A stretch of DNA of 64,000 nucleotides from Duganella sp. SG902. GTDB taxonomy: Bacteria; Pseudomonadota; Gammaproteobacteria; Burkholderiales; Burkholderiaceae_D. The notes beneath the pieces are model-generated. The model made no database searches, was not told the origin of the DNA, and worked only from the letters and a program-made list of their open reading frames with translations. The position numbers and the translations under genes are program-made. The stretch spans positions 41,939 through 105,938 of the forward strand of contig NZ_JABMJK010000014.1 of assembly GCF_013376005.1 (NCBI RefSeq), in the 5' to 3' direction. This document shows positions 42,022 to 53,400 of this stretch, in pieces. How positions within the stretch are numbered: the stretch's first letter is position 1; every line of letters begins with the position of its first letter.

Positions 42022-42920
42022 GCGCCGCCGCGCCACGCCGCGCGCTGGTCACCGGCGCCTCGGGCTTTGTCGGCGCCGCGCTGGTGCGCCGCCTGCTGGC
42101 GGACGGCTGGGAAGTGCATGTGCTGCTGCGCGAAAGCTCGTCCACTGACGGCCTGCCGGCCGCCAGCCCGCAATTGCAGGTACACCGTCATGACGGCAGC
42201 ACCCTGCAGCTGATCGACATCATGCGCGTGGCCGCGCCGCAGGTGGTGTTCCACCTGGCCTCGTTGTTCCTGGCCGCGCACCAGCCGCAGGACATCGAAC
42301 GCCTGATCAACGCCAACCTGCTGTTCTCCACCCAGCTGGTGGAAGCCATGGCCGCCTGCGGCGTGCGCAAGCTGGTGAATACCGGCACCTCCTGGGAACA
42401 CTATCAGGATCAGGCCTACAACCCGGTCTGCCTTTACGCCGCCACCAAGGCCGCGTTCACCGCGCTGCTGCGCTACTACGTCGAGGTGCATGGCCTGCGC
42501 GTGGTCACGCTCAAGCTGTTCGATACCTACGGCGCCGGCGACACCCGGCCCAAGGTGCTGAACCTGCTCAAGCGCCTGGCCAACGACGGCAGTTCACTGG
42601 CCATGTCGCCCGGCGAGCAACTGGTGGACCTGGTCTACATCGAGGACGTGCTGGACGCTTTCCTGCTGGCCTGCCAGCAGCTCGACACGCAACCGCAGCC
42701 GATGGAGGAGTACGGTGTCTCCAGCGGCCAGCCGCTGCCGCTGAAAGACATCGCCGCACTGTATGCGCAGGTCAGCGGCAAGCCGTTGAATATCGAATGG
42801 GGCGGGCGCCCCTACCGCGAGCGCGAAGTGATGGTGCCGTGGCACAGCTACCGCGGCGTACCGGGATGGCAGCCGCGCGTGGGCTTGGCGCAAGGCCTGG
42901 CCCTGTTCCACGCCGCCTAG
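42018..42920 (+). CDS. NAD-dependent epimerase/reductase (AscF/RfbJ-like C4 reductase)
   Basis: 300 aa; ATG overlaps the epimerase stop. Extended SDR with VTGASGFVGAALV, FHLASLFLAAH, NTGTSWEHY and the catalytic YAATK, then VYIEDVLDAF. Reductases of this type finish CDP-3,6-dideoxyhexoses (abequose, paratose, ascarylose) by reducing C4. With the preceding epimerase the predicted product is CDP-ascarylose or an isomer. Its stop overlaps, tail to tail, the stop of the opposite-strand GT2 gene by two to three bases. Confidence 0.85.
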   Translation: MSAAAPRRALVTGASGFVGAALVRRLLADGWEVHVLLRESSSTDGLPAASPQLQVHRHDGSTLQLIDIMRVAAPQVVFHLASLFLAAHQPQDIERLINANLLFSTQLVEAMAACGVRKLVNTGTSWEHYQDQAYNPVCLYAATKAAFTALLRYYVEVHGLRVVTLKLFDTYGAGDTRPKVLNLLKRLANDGSSLAMSPGEQLVDLVYIEDVLDAFLLACQQLDTQPQPMEEYGVSSGQPLPLKDIAALYAQVSGKPLNIEWGGRPYREREVMVPWHSYRGVPGWQPRVGLAQGLALFHAA

Positions 42921-43702
42921 TAGTGGGCGATGTCCAGCACGATGCCGGCGCTGGCCATCAGCGCCTGCCGTGCCTGCCGCGTCGCCATGTTCGGCGCCGG
43001 ATGCTTGCGGTACAGCTGCAGCATCACTTCGACGATCTTGTCATCGCGTGAATTCCCGCGCCGCATGTTTTCCGGCGCGGTGGCCGCGCTCTTGTGGATC
43101 ACCACGCCATCGGTGGCGAAGTGCACCAGCGTGCGCCCGTGCATGGCGGCCAGCAGGAAATCCCAATCCTCATAAATGATCAGGTCGGTCTCGTTGCGCA
43201 CGCCGCGCAGCACGTCGGCACGGTAGGCAACGCAGCTGTTGGGTATGCGGTTGCGCACGTACACGCTGTCGAAGGTGACGTCGGCGATCGATACGCTTTG
43301 CCCGCCCGGCAGCGGCTTGGGCGGGTACACCGTGCGGTCCTCGTTCTGGATCTGGAAATCGCAGAACAGCAGTTCCGGCTTGTCCTTCAACAGCCGCGCC
43401 TTGAGCTTGGCCAGGTGGTCCGGGCGGTAGGTGTCGTCGTCGTCGAGGAACAGAATGTATTCGGAATCGGCGATCGCCAGCCCGAGGTTGCGGCTGGCGG
43501 CCGGGCCCGGCACGCCGGTCGAACGCAGCACGTAGTCGAAGCGCTTGTCCAGCTGCGACAGTTCCTGGTACGGCGGCAGATAGCCGGGCGTATCGGACAC
43601 CACCACGATCTTGAAGTCCTGGCAGGTCTGCGCGATCAGCGACTCCAGCGTGCGCTTGAGCAGCAGCGGGCGGTCGTGGGTGGGAATGATGATGGTGAAC
43701 AC
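42917..43702 (-). CDS. Family 2 glycosyltransferase at the end of the type I secretion operon
   Basis: 261 aa from GTG 43702, with GAGGG six bases upstream. GT-A features: FTIIIPTHDRPLLLKRTL, VVVSDTPG, SRNLGLAIADSEYILFLDDDD with the DxD motif, and YEDWDFLLAA. It follows hlyD by 16 bases on the minus strand, so the secretion genes and a glycosyltransferase share an operon. That linkage supports glycosylation of the exported cargo or of its matrix. Confidence 0.86.
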   Translation of the reverse strand: MFTIIIPTHDRPLLLKRTLESLIAQTCQDFKIVVVSDTPGYLPPYQELSQLDKRFDYVLRSTGVPGPAASRNLGLAIADSEYILFLDDDDTYRPDHLAKLKARLLKDKPELLFCDFQIQNEDRTVYPPKPLPGGQSVSIADVTFDSVYVRNRIPNSCVAYRADVLRGVRNETDLIIYEDWDFLLAAMHGRTLVHFATDGVVIHKSAATAPENMRRGNSRDDKIVEVMLQLYRKHPAPNMATRQARQALMASAGIVLDIAHY

Positions 43703-43718
43703 GGGCAGCCCTCGGAGG

Positions 43719-45083
43719 TTATGGTTCGCGGATCGATTCGTCCAGCGCGCGGGTGAGCGGGAACAGCAGGTAGGACATCACCGTGCGGTGGCCCACCACC
43801 ATTTCCGCCGTCACCGTCATGCCCGGCATCAGGCGCGCGCCGGGGCGCAGCTTGCGCAGCTGGCCGGTGTAGGGAATGCGGCTCAGGTAGTACTGGTCCA
43901 GGCCGCCGCCCTTCTCGGCGCTGTCGCGCTTGAACGAATCGGAACTGACGAAGCGCACTTTGCCCTCCAGCATGCCGTGCTCCTGGAAATTGAAGGCGTC
44001 CACCTTCAGGTGCACCGCAGCGCCCGGCTTGATGAAGCCGACATCCATGGAATCGATCTGCACTTCCGCCTCCAGCTCGGCGCCCAGCGGCACCAGCGTG
44101 AACAGCGGCTCGGCCTCGCGCACGATGGAGCCCACCGACAGCTTGCCGATCTCCAGCACCACGCCATCGGCCGGCGCCACCATCTGCACCATCTTGTGGC
44201 GCTTGTCGGCCTTGGCCAGCTGCTCGTTGATGCCGTCGCGCTCGCGCGTGGCGTTCAGCAGGTCTTCCATCGATTTCTGGCGCCAGCTCTTCTCGAACGC
44301 GGCGCGCTCGGCCTCGGCCGAGGCCAGCTCGCGCGCCATCTCGATCGACTTGTTGCGTTGCAGGTCCATGTCGCGCTCGACTTCGAGGCGGCGGTCGCGC
44401 GCTTCCAGCAGGTGCATCTTGGCGCCGAACTGCTCGGCCATCAACTGCTCCTGCATGGCTTCCACCTCGCGCAGCGATTTCACGCGCTGGGCCAGGATGG
44501 TCTGGTCGTGCTTGTTGGTTTCCAGGCCGGCCTTGAGGCGCGCGATGTTCTGGTCCATCTTGGTCTTCTGCGCCTCGTAGTTGGCGCGGCGCTCGCTCGA
44601 CAGCTGGGCTTGCAGCTGGGCGTCGTCGCTGTTGGCCTTGCCGTTGGCGGCGGCCGGCTTGCCGGACAACTCGGCGCGCAGCCCGGCCGCCTGGGTGTCG
44701 AGCGAGTCCAGCCGCACGCGCAGCTGGGTCTCGTCGGCGGCGGTGAAGGTCGGGTCGAGCGTGGCCAGCACCTGGCCCTTCTTGACGATCTGGCCGACGC
44801 GCACGTCGATGCTCTGGATGATGGAGGTGTCGAGCGGCTGCACCACGATGTTCGGCAGCGGATTGACCAGCTTGCCGTGGGCGACCACGATCTTCTCGAC
44901 CGGCGACAGGCAGGCCCAGACGATGAAGCAGACGAACGCCAGCAGCATGGTGTGCAGCGTCAGGCGCACGGACCTCGGCAGCGGGCCGCGCTCGATGGCG
45001 TCGGCGTCCGGCAGGAACTCGATCTCGGTCTCGTCCTTCTTGCCGCGCTTGAGGTTTACAGGTGACTTGTTTGCTGGTTCCAT
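43719..45083 (-). CDS. Type I secretion periplasmic adaptor (HlyD/PrtE family)
   Basis: 454 aa. A short cytoplasmic segment is followed by one membrane helix at about 41-60 (LHTMLLAFVCFIVWACL), a biotinyl-lipoyl-like half (VQPLDTSIIQSIDVRVGQIV), a long coiled coil of about 200 residues rich in Glu, Arg and Gln, a second lipoyl half (VAPADGVVLEIGKLSVG) and the C-terminal beta domain ending in PLTRALDESI. It joins the ABC exporter to a TolC-type outer-membrane channel, which is not encoded here. The gene overlaps the exporter gene by 28 bases. Confidence 0.94.
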   Translation of the reverse strand: MEPANKSPVNLKRGKKDETEIEFLPDADAIERGPLPRSVRLTLHTMLLAFVCFIVWACLSPVEKIVVAHGKLVNPLPNIVVQPLDTSIIQSIDVRVGQIVKKGQVLATLDPTFTAADETQLRVRLDSLDTQAAGLRAELSGKPAAANGKANSDDAQLQAQLSSERRANYEAQKTKMDQNIARLKAGLETNKHDQTILAQRVKSLREVEAMQEQLMAEQFGAKMHLLEARDRRLEVERDMDLQRNKSIEMARELASAEAERAAFEKSWRQKSMEDLLNATRERDGINEQLAKADKRHKMVQMVAPADGVVLEIGKLSVGSIVREAEPLFTLVPLGAELEAEVQIDSMDVGFIKPGAAVHLKVDAFNFQEHGMLEGKVRFVSSDSFKRDSAEKGGGLDQYYLSRIPYTGQLRKLRPGARLMPGMTVTAEMVVGHRTVMSYLLFPLTRALDESIREP

Positions 45084-47218
45084 AAGTGCTGGTAAGTTTC
45101 GCTACGGGTGAGCAGTTCTTCGTGGCGGCCGGAATCAACCAGCGTGCCCTGATGCATGACCATGATGCGGTCGGCGTCGACCAGCGTGGACAGGCGGTGC
45201 GAAATCATCACCACCGTGCGGCCGACGGCGATCTTCGACAGGTTGTTGATGAAGATGGCTTCCGATTCCGGGTCCAGCGCGGAGGCCGCCTCGTCCAGAA
45301 TCAGGATGCGCGGGCGCGACACCAGCGTGCGCGCGATCGACAGGCGCTGCTTCTGGCCGCCAGACAGGTTGGTGGCGTTCTCCTCCAGCACGGTGTCGTA
45401 GCCCTGTGGCAGGCGCTCGATGAATTCGTCGGCGCCGGCCGCCTGCGCGGCCGCCACCAGTTCCTCGAAGGTGGCGTCCGGCTTGGTCACCGACAGGTTC
45501 TCGCGCACCGTGCCGCGGAACAGGAAATTCTCTTGCAGCACCACGCCGATCTGGCGCCGCAGGTGCGACAGCTCGATCTCGCGCGCGTCGACGCCGTCGA
45601 AGCGCACCAGGCCCTCCTGCAGCGGATAGAGGCCCTGGATCAGCTTGGTCAGGGTGGTCTTGCCGGAGCCCGAGCGGCCGACGATGCCCACCACCATGCC
45701 CTGCTCGATGGTGAAGGAAGCCTTGTTCAGCGCCAGGTTCTGCGCGCCCGGATAGCGGAACACCACGTTGTCGAACTTGATCTCGCCCTGCAGCACCGGA
45801 CGCAGGCCGTTGGCGCCGGGACGTCCCTCCGGCGCGCGGTTCATCACCTCGCCCAGCATTTTCACCGACAGCGCGGTTTCCTGGTATTCGTTGACCAGGC
45901 CGACGATGGAAATCAGCGGCTGGGTCACGCGGCCGGACAGCATCTGGAAGCCGATCAGCGCGCCCACGGTCAGGGTATTGTCGAACACCTCGGCGGCGCC
46001 GACGATGATGATGGTGACCGGCAGCAGCTTGCCGAGGAAGTCGGTCACCGAGTTGCCGGCGATCGAGATCTGGCCGACGCGGAAGTGCATGTTGATGGCC
46101 TCGGCCGAGCGCTGGTCCCACACGCGGCGCTGCGACGGCTCGATCGCCAGCGCCTTCACCGTGCGCATGCCGTGGATGGCTTCCACCAGCATGCCCTGGC
46201 GCTGGCCCTCGGCCGCGTACAGCTGGTTGAGGCGGCGCTGGAAAGTCGGCACCATGGCCAGCACGATGCCGCCGATCATGGCCGCGAACAGCAGCACGAT
46301 CAGGGTCAGCTTGAACGAGTAGCTGAACAGGATGGGGATGAACACCACCAGCGCGATCAGGTCGAGGCCGGTCATGAACAGGCGGCCGGTCAGGAAGCTG
46401 CGGATTTTCTCCAGCTGCTGCATGTGGCGCGTGACCACGCCGGCGCTGGTGGTCTCGAAGAAGTCGATCGGCAGCGACAGCAGGTGGGCGAACACGCGCC
46501 GCGTCAGGCGCATGTCGATCTTGTTGGAGGCGGCCAAGGTCAGCGTCTGGCGCAGGAAGCCGAAGGTGGAGTCGAACACCAGCGCCATCACGATGCCCAC
46601 GCCCAGCACCTGCAGCGTGGTCACGCTCTGGTGCGTGAGCACCTTGTCGATCACCAGCTGGAAGAAGATCGGCGAGGCCAGCGCCAGCAACTGCATGGCG
46701 ATCGCGGCGATGAAGATGTCGCGGAAGGCGGCCTTCTGCTTCAGGATTTCGGGGATGAACCAGCGCAGGCCGAACGGCTGGTTGGGGTCGGTCAGCTTGT
46801 GCTGGCGTTTGACGAACACCACCTCGCCATGCCAGTGCTGTTCAAAATCGCTGCGCGTGACCAGCACCACCTGGGCGTTGGCGGCGGCCGGGTTCAGCAC
46901 GGCCACCTGGTCCTGGGTGCCGGGATGGCCCACGGTGTCGGCCGGCTTGACGCCCACCACGATGATCATGTTGCCGTTGTCCAGCTTGGCCATCAGCGGG
47001 AACACGCCCCCTTGCGCCATCAGGCGCGACCACGTCAGCGTGTCGGCCTTGGCTTTCAAACCGATATCCGAGGCGATGCGCAACAGCGCCCCGGTGGTCG
47101 GTTCCTCCGCGCGCAACGCGTTTTCGTCAATGATGCGTTCCGGGTTGATTTGCAGACCGTGATGCTGCGCGATGGCAGTCAGGCACTGGATCGCGGTATG
47201 GGGGAATTTATCTTGCAT
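45056..47218 (-). CDS. Type I secretion ABC exporter (HlyB-like) with inactive C39-like domain
   Basis: 720 aa. Residues 1-130 form a C39 peptidase-like domain in which the DCG catalytic Cys motif is missing (the region reads FPHTAIQCLTAIAQHHG), as in HlyB, where it binds cargo instead of cutting a leader. Residues about 155-440 are the membrane domain. The nucleotide-binding domain has Walker A VGRSGSGKTT around Lys520, signature NLSGGQKQRLSIAR near 617 and Walker B ILILDEAASALD. The cargo is most likely the giant repeat proteins encoded directly upstream. No leader-peptide precursor is present, in agreement with the inactive C39 domain. Confidence 0.95.
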   Translation of the reverse strand: MQDKFPHTAIQCLTAIAQHHGLQINPERIIDENALRAEEPTTGALLRIASDIGLKAKADTLTWSRLMAQGGVFPLMAKLDNGNMIIVVGVKPADTVGHPGTQDQVAVLNPAAANAQVVLVTRSDFEQHWHGEVVFVKRQHKLTDPNQPFGLRWFIPEILKQKAAFRDIFIAAIAMQLLALASPIFFQLVIDKVLTHQSVTTLQVLGVGIVMALVFDSTFGFLRQTLTLAASNKIDMRLTRRVFAHLLSLPIDFFETTSAGVVTRHMQQLEKIRSFLTGRLFMTGLDLIALVVFIPILFSYSFKLTLIVLLFAAMIGGIVLAMVPTFQRRLNQLYAAEGQRQGMLVEAIHGMRTVKALAIEPSQRRVWDQRSAEAINMHFRVGQISIAGNSVTDFLGKLLPVTIIIVGAAEVFDNTLTVGALIGFQMLSGRVTQPLISIVGLVNEYQETALSVKMLGEVMNRAPEGRPGANGLRPVLQGEIKFDNVVFRYPGAQNLALNKASFTIEQGMVVGIVGRSGSGKTTLTKLIQGLYPLQEGLVRFDGVDAREIELSHLRRQIGVVLQENFLFRGTVRENLSVTKPDATFEELVAAAQAAGADEFIERLPQGYDTVLEENATNLSGGQKQRLSIARTLVSRPRILILDEAASALDPESEAIFINNLSKIAVGRTVVMISHRLSTLVDADRIMVMHQGTLVDSGRHEELLTRSETYQHLWNQQTSHL

Positions 47219-47350
47219 AGGCCCGAAAAGGTAAAAGCTTGCATTAGCGCACTATTGTGTCAGCCTTGGGATTCTAACCCAGCACAACGTTTCACGCCGC
47301 CTTTTCTGTTGTAGAAACACAAGCCCGTTTACCCTGCTGTTTCACCGCTC

Positions 47351-47386
47351 AAAAAAAAAAACGGCAAGGCCCAAAGGCCTTGCCGT
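47351..47386 (-). terminator. Rho-independent terminator of giant gene B
   Basis: An 11-bp perfect stem (acggcaaggcc at 47361-47371, ggccttgccgt at 47376-47386, loop caaa) is followed on the minus strand by a run of ten or more T (the A-run at 47351-47360). It ends the giant gene 24 bases after its stop and before the exporter gene, which must use its own promoter or readthrough. The 190-bp gap has no other feature. Confidence 0.93.
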
Positions 47387-47409
47387 TCTGGCGTCAATCA
47401 ACGCGCTGC

Positions 47410-50400
47410 TTACTTGGCAGCCAGGATGCCGGTGCTGTGGTTGCCACCGAACAGCGCTTTCAGGCGCTGGCTGTCTTCGGTCGCGGCCTGGTTGCTGGCG
47501 GCGGTCAGCTGGGTGTTGTCGTAGCTGCCGATGGCGCTGGCCAGGGCGGCCACCGAGGCGTTGGTGGCGCTCGGCAGTTCCAGCTTGGTCGCGTTCTCGG
47601 TCGCGGCGGCGGCCTGGGCGTTGAAGCTCGACAGCGCGCTCGACAGGTTGCTGACCGAGCTGCTCACGCTGCTGGTCGTGCCCTGGGCGAACCAGACGTC
47701 GGCGGCGGTGTGGCTGGCGCCGTCGGCGGTCTCGAAGGTCGAGGTGATGCCGACGAAATTGCCGTTGTTGGCCGACACGTTCTGCTTGGCGTCCAGATTC
47801 AGCTTGGTGATGCCCAGGTCGCCCAGCGATCTCAGCTCGTCCGCCTGGCTGACGCCGTCGGCGTTGCCGTCGACCCAGACACGCAGGTTGCCGAAGGCGC
47901 TGTCCTTGGCGTCGATGGTGCCGTCGCCGTTGCTGTCCAGTTCCGCCAGCGCGGTGTAGCCGTTGGTGGCCTTGCCGCCGGTGCTCAGCGTGGTGCCCGA
48001 ACCGAACAGTTCGCTGCCATCGTTGATCGTACCGTCGCCGTTGCGATCCAGGGCCAGCAGGCCGTCGCCGCCACCCACCCAGCCGGTGTTGACCTTGCTG
48101 CCGGTGGCGTTGACGTCAAAGTTGACGCCAGCCGACAGACCCAGGGTGGTGATGCCGTCGTTGTTCAGGTCCAGCACGATCGGCGTACCCAGTGGCGAAG
48201 GCAGCGCGTTGATCTGGTCGGTGGTCAGGCCCGGCACTTGCGCGGTGGTGATGGCGCACACCTGGGAGCTGGTCATCGAGTGGATCTGGTCGGTGGTCAG
48301 CGAGGTGATCTGGGCCGTGCTCAGGGCTGCGATCGCGGCCGTCTTCAGACCGACGAAGTCGGCGGTCTCGATGGCGACCAGCTGGGTGGTCGACAGCGCC
48401 TTGACCTGGTTGCTCGACAGTGCAGCCACCTGGTTGCTCGACAGCGCCACGATCTGATCGGTCGTCAGGGCCGCCGCTTGGGCGGTCTGCAGGGCGCCGA
48501 TGGCCGAGGTCTTCAGCACGGTCACGTCCTCGGTGCTCAGCGCGGCGATCGAGTTGGTCGACAGCGCCGCCACTTGCGACGAGCTCAGCACGCCAACCTG
48601 GGTGGTGGTCAGCGCCACGATCTGGTTGGTGCTCAGCGCGCTGGCCAGCGAGGCGGTGGTCAGGGCGCCGATCTGCGCGGTGCTCAGGGCCGCCACCTGG
48701 TCGGTGGTCAGGGCGGCGATCTGCGCGGTCTTCAGCGTGGCGATGATGCTGGTTTTCAGCGCGCCGATGTCGGCCGTTTCAATCGCGGCCACCGAGGTGG
48801 TCGACAGCGCGTTGACCTGGGCGGTGCTCAGCGCGCCCAACTGGTTCGACGACAGCGCCACCACCTGGTCGGTGGTCAGGCCGGAGGCCAGCGCGGCGGT
48901 GCTCAGCGAGCCGATCTGCGCGGTGCTCAGCACGCCAACCTGGTCGGTGGTCAGGGCAGCCAGCTGCGCGGTGCGCAGGGCGGCGATGGCCGAGGTTTTC
49001 AGCGCGCCGATGTCGGCGGTCTCGATCGCCGCCGTGGCGGCGGTGCTCAGGCCGGCCACCTGGGTGCTGCTCAGGGCGCCGATCTGGGTCGAGCTCAGCG
49101 CCACCACCTGGTCGGTGGTCAGGGCGTTGGTCTGGTTGGTGGTCAGGCCGGCGATGGCGCTGGTCTTCAGCGCGCCCACGTCCGCCGTTTCAATCGCGGC
49201 GATGTCGTTGGTGCTGAAGGCCGACACTTGCGCCGAGCTCAGGGTGGCAACCTGGTTGGACGACAGCGCCACCACCTGATCGGTGCTCAGCGCGGCGATG
49301 CTGCCGGTGGTCAGCGCCGTGACTTGCAGGGTGCTCAGCGCGCCCAGCTGGTCGGTGGTCAGCGCGGCCAGCTGGCCGGTCTTCAGCGACGCGATGATCG
49401 AGGTTTTCAGGCCGCCGATGTCGGCCGTGGCGATGGCGGCCACGGCGGTGGTCGACAGCGCGTTGAACTGCGTGGTGCTCAGCGCGCCCAGCTGGTTCGA
49501 GGTCAGCGCCACCACCTGGTCGGTGGTCAGGCCCGAGGCCAGCGCGGTGGTGCTCAGCGAGGCGATTTGCGCGGTGCTCAGCACGGTCACCTGGTCGGTG
49601 CTCAAGGCCGCCACTTGCTGGGTGCTCAGGGCGGCGATGGCCGAGGTTTTCAGCGCGCCGATGTCGGCCGTCTCGATCGCGGCGATGGCACCGCTGCTCA
49701 GGGCGGCGACTTGCTGGCTCGACAGCGTACCGATCTGCTGGCTCGACAGGGCCACCACCTGGTCGGTGGTCAGGGCCTTGGCCTGGCTGGTGGTCAGCGC
49801 GGCGATGGCGCTGGTCTTCAGGCCGCCGACGTCGGCCGTTTCAATCGCGGCGATGTCGTTGGTGCTGAAGGCGGCGATCTGCGCGCTGCTCAGGGCGCCG
49901 AACTGGTTCGACGACAGAGCCACCACTTGATCCGTGGTCAGGGCGGCGATGCTGCCGGTGGTCAGCGCGCCAACTTGCTGGGTGCTCAAGGCGCCCAACT
50001 GGTCGGTGGTCAGGGCGGCCAGCTGGCCGGTCTTCAGGGCCGCGATGATCGAGGTTTTCAGGCCGCCGATGTCGGCGGTCTCGATGGCGGCCACGGCGGT
50101 GGTCGACAGCGCGTTGAACTGCGCGGTGCTCAGCGCGCCCAACTGGTTCGACGACAGGGCCACCACCTGGTCGGTGGTCAGGCCGCTGGCCAGGTTGGCG
50201 GTGCTCAGCGAGGCCACTTGCGCGGTGCTCAGCACGGTGATCTGGTCGGTGGTCAGCGCGGCGCTCTGCTGCGTGGTCAGCGCGGCGATCGCATTGGTTT
50301 TCAACGCGCCGATGTCGGCGGTTTCAATCGCGGCAATCGCGGTGCTGCTCAGGGCGGCGACTTGCTGGCTCGACAGCGAACCGATCTGCTGGCTCGACAG

Positions 50401-53400
50401 GGCCACCACCTGGTCGGTGGTCAGGGCCTTGGTCTGGTTGGTGGTCAGCGCGGCGATGGCGTTGGTTTTCAGCGCGCCGACGTCGGCCGTTTCAATCGCG
50501 GCGATGTCGTTGGTGCTGAAGGCGGCGATCTGCGCGCTGCTCAGGGCGCCGAACTGGTTCGACGACAGGGCCACCACTTGATCCGTGGTCAGCGCGGCGA
50601 TGCTGCCGGTGGTCAGCGCGGTGACTTGCTGGGTGCTCAGGGCGCCCAGTTGGTCGGTGGTCAGCGCGGCCAGCTGGCCGGTTTTCAGGACCGCGATGAT
50701 GGAGGTTTTCAGACCCACGATGTCGGCGGTCTCGATGGCGGCCACGGCGGTGGTCGACAGCGCGTTGAACTGCGCGGTGCTCAGCGCGCCCAACTGATTC
50801 GACGACAGCGCCACCACCTGGTCGGTGGTCAGGCCCGAGGCCAGCGCGGTGGTGCTCAGCGAGGCCACTTGCGCGGTGCTCAGCACGGTGATCTGGTCGG
50901 TGGTCAACGCGGCGGTCTGCTGCGTGGTCAGGGCGGCGATGGCCGAGGTTTTCAGCGCGCCGATGTCGGCGGTTTCAATCGCGGCAATCGCGGTGCTGCT
51001 CAGGGCGGCGACTTGCTGGCTCGACAGCGAACCGATCTGCTGGCTCGACAGGGCCACCACCTGGTCGGTGGTCAGGGCCTTGGTCTGGTTGGTGGTCAGC
51101 GCGGCGATGGCGTTGGTTTTCAGCGCGCCGACGTCGGCCGTTTCAATCGCGGCGATGTCGTTAGTGCTGAAGGCGGCGATCTGCGCGCTGCTCAGGGCGC
51201 CGAACTGGTTCGACGACAGGGCCACCACTTGATCCGTGGTCAGCGCGGCGATGCTGCCGGTGGTCAGCGCGGTGACTTGCTGGGTGCTCAGGGCGCCCAG
51301 TTGGTCGGTGGTCAGCGCGGCCAGCTGGCCGGTTTTCAGGACCGCGATGATGGAGGTTTTCAGACCCACGATGTCGGCGGTCTCGATGGCGGCCACGGCG
51401 GTGGTCGACAGCGCGTTGAACTGCGCGGTGCTCAGCGCGCCCAGCTGGTTCGACGACAGGGCCACCACCTGGTCGGTGGTCAGGCCCGAGGCCAGCGCGG
51501 TGGTGCTCAGCGAGGCCACTTGCGCGGTGCTCAGCACGGTGATCTGGTCGGTGGTCAACGCGGCGGTCTGCTGCGTGGTCAGCGCGGCGATGGCCGAGGT
51601 TTTCAGCGCGCCGATGTCGGCGGTTTCAATCGCGGCGATGGCGGTGCTGCTCAGCGCGGCGACTTGCTGGCTCGACAGCGAACCGATCTGCTGGCTGTTC
51701 AGGGCCACCACCTGGTCGGTGGTCAGGGCCTTGGTCTGGCTGGTGGTCAGCGAAGCGATGGCCGAGGTCTTCAGCGCGCCGATGTCGGACGTTTCAATCG
51801 CGGCGATGTCGTTGGTGCTGAAGGCGGCGATTTGCGCGCTGCTCAGGGCGCCGAACTGGTTCGACGACAGAGCCACCACCTGGTCGGTGGTCAGGGCGGC
51901 GATGCTGCCAGTGGTCAGCGCGGCGACCTGGTTGGTGCTCAGGGCGCCCAGTTGGTCGGTGGTCAGCGCGGCCAGCTGGCCGGTTTTCAGGACCGCGATG
52001 ATGGAGGTTTTCAGACCCACGATGTCGGCGGTCTCGATGGCGGCCACGGCGGTGGTCGACAGCGCGTTGAACTGCGCGGTGCTCAGCGCGCCCAACTGAT
52101 TCGACGACAGCGCCACCACTTGGTCGGTGGTCAGGCCCGAAGCCAGGTTGGCGGTGCTCAGCGAGGCCACTTGCGCGGTGCTCAGCACGGTGATCTGGTC
52201 GGTGGTCAACGCGGCGGTCTGCTGCGTGGTCAGCGCGGCGATGGCCGAGGTTTTCAGCGCGCCGATGTCGGCGGTTTCAATCGCGGCGATGGCGGTGCTG
52301 CTCAGCGCGGCGACTTGCTGGCTCGACAGCGAACCGATCTGCTGGCTGTTCAGGGCCACCACCTGGTCGGTGGTCAGGGCCTTGGTCTGGCTGGTGGTCA
52401 GCGAAGCGATGGCCGAGGTTTTCAGCGCGCCGATATCGGACGTTTCAATCGCGGCGATGTCGTTGGTGCTGAAGGCGGCGATCTGCGCGCTGCTCAGGGC
52501 GCCGAACTGGTTCGACGACAGGGCCACCACCTGGTCGGTGGTCAGGGCGGCGATGCTGCCGGTGGTCAGCGCGGCCACCTGGTTGGTGCTCAGGGCGCCC
52601 AACTGGTCGGTGGTCAGCGCGGCCAGCTGGCCGGTTTTCAGGACCGCGATGATGTTGGTCTTCAGACCGACGATGTCGGCGGTCTCGATGGCGGCCACGG
52701 CGGTGGTCGACAGCGCGTTGAATTGCGCGGTGCTCAGCGCGCCCAGTTGGTTCGACGACAGCGCCACCACCTGGTCGGTGGTCAGGCCGCTGGCCAGGTT
52801 GGCGGTGCTCAGCGAGGCCACTTGCGCGGTGCTCAGCACGGTGATCTGGTCGGTGGTCAGCGCTGCTGTCTGCTGCGTGGTCAGCGCGGCGATAGCCGAG
52901 GTTTTCAGCGCGCCGATGTCGGCGGTTTCAATCGCGGCGATGGCGGTGCTGCTCAGCGCGGCGACTTGCTGGCTCGACAGCGAACCGATCTGCTGGCTGT
53001 TCAGGGCCACCACCTGGTCGGTGGTCAGGGCCTTGGTCTGGCTGGTGGTCAGCGAAGCGATGGCCGAGGTCTTCAGCGCGCCGATGTCGGACGTTTCAAT
53101 CGCGGCGATGTCGTTGGTGCTGAAGGCGGCGATCTGCGCGCTGCTCAGGGCGCCGAACTGGTTCGACGACAGGGCCACCACTTGATCCGTGGTCAGGGCG
53201 GCGATGCTGCCGGTGGTCAGCGCGGCCACCTGGTTGGTGCTCAGGGCGCCCAGCTGGTCGGTGGTCAGCGCGGCCAGCTGGCCGGTTTTCAGGACCGCGA
53301 TGATGTTGGTCTTCAGACCGACGATGTCGGCGGTCTCGATGGCGGCCACGGCGGTGGTCGACAGCGCGTTGAACTGCGAGGTGCTCAGGGCGCCCAGCTG

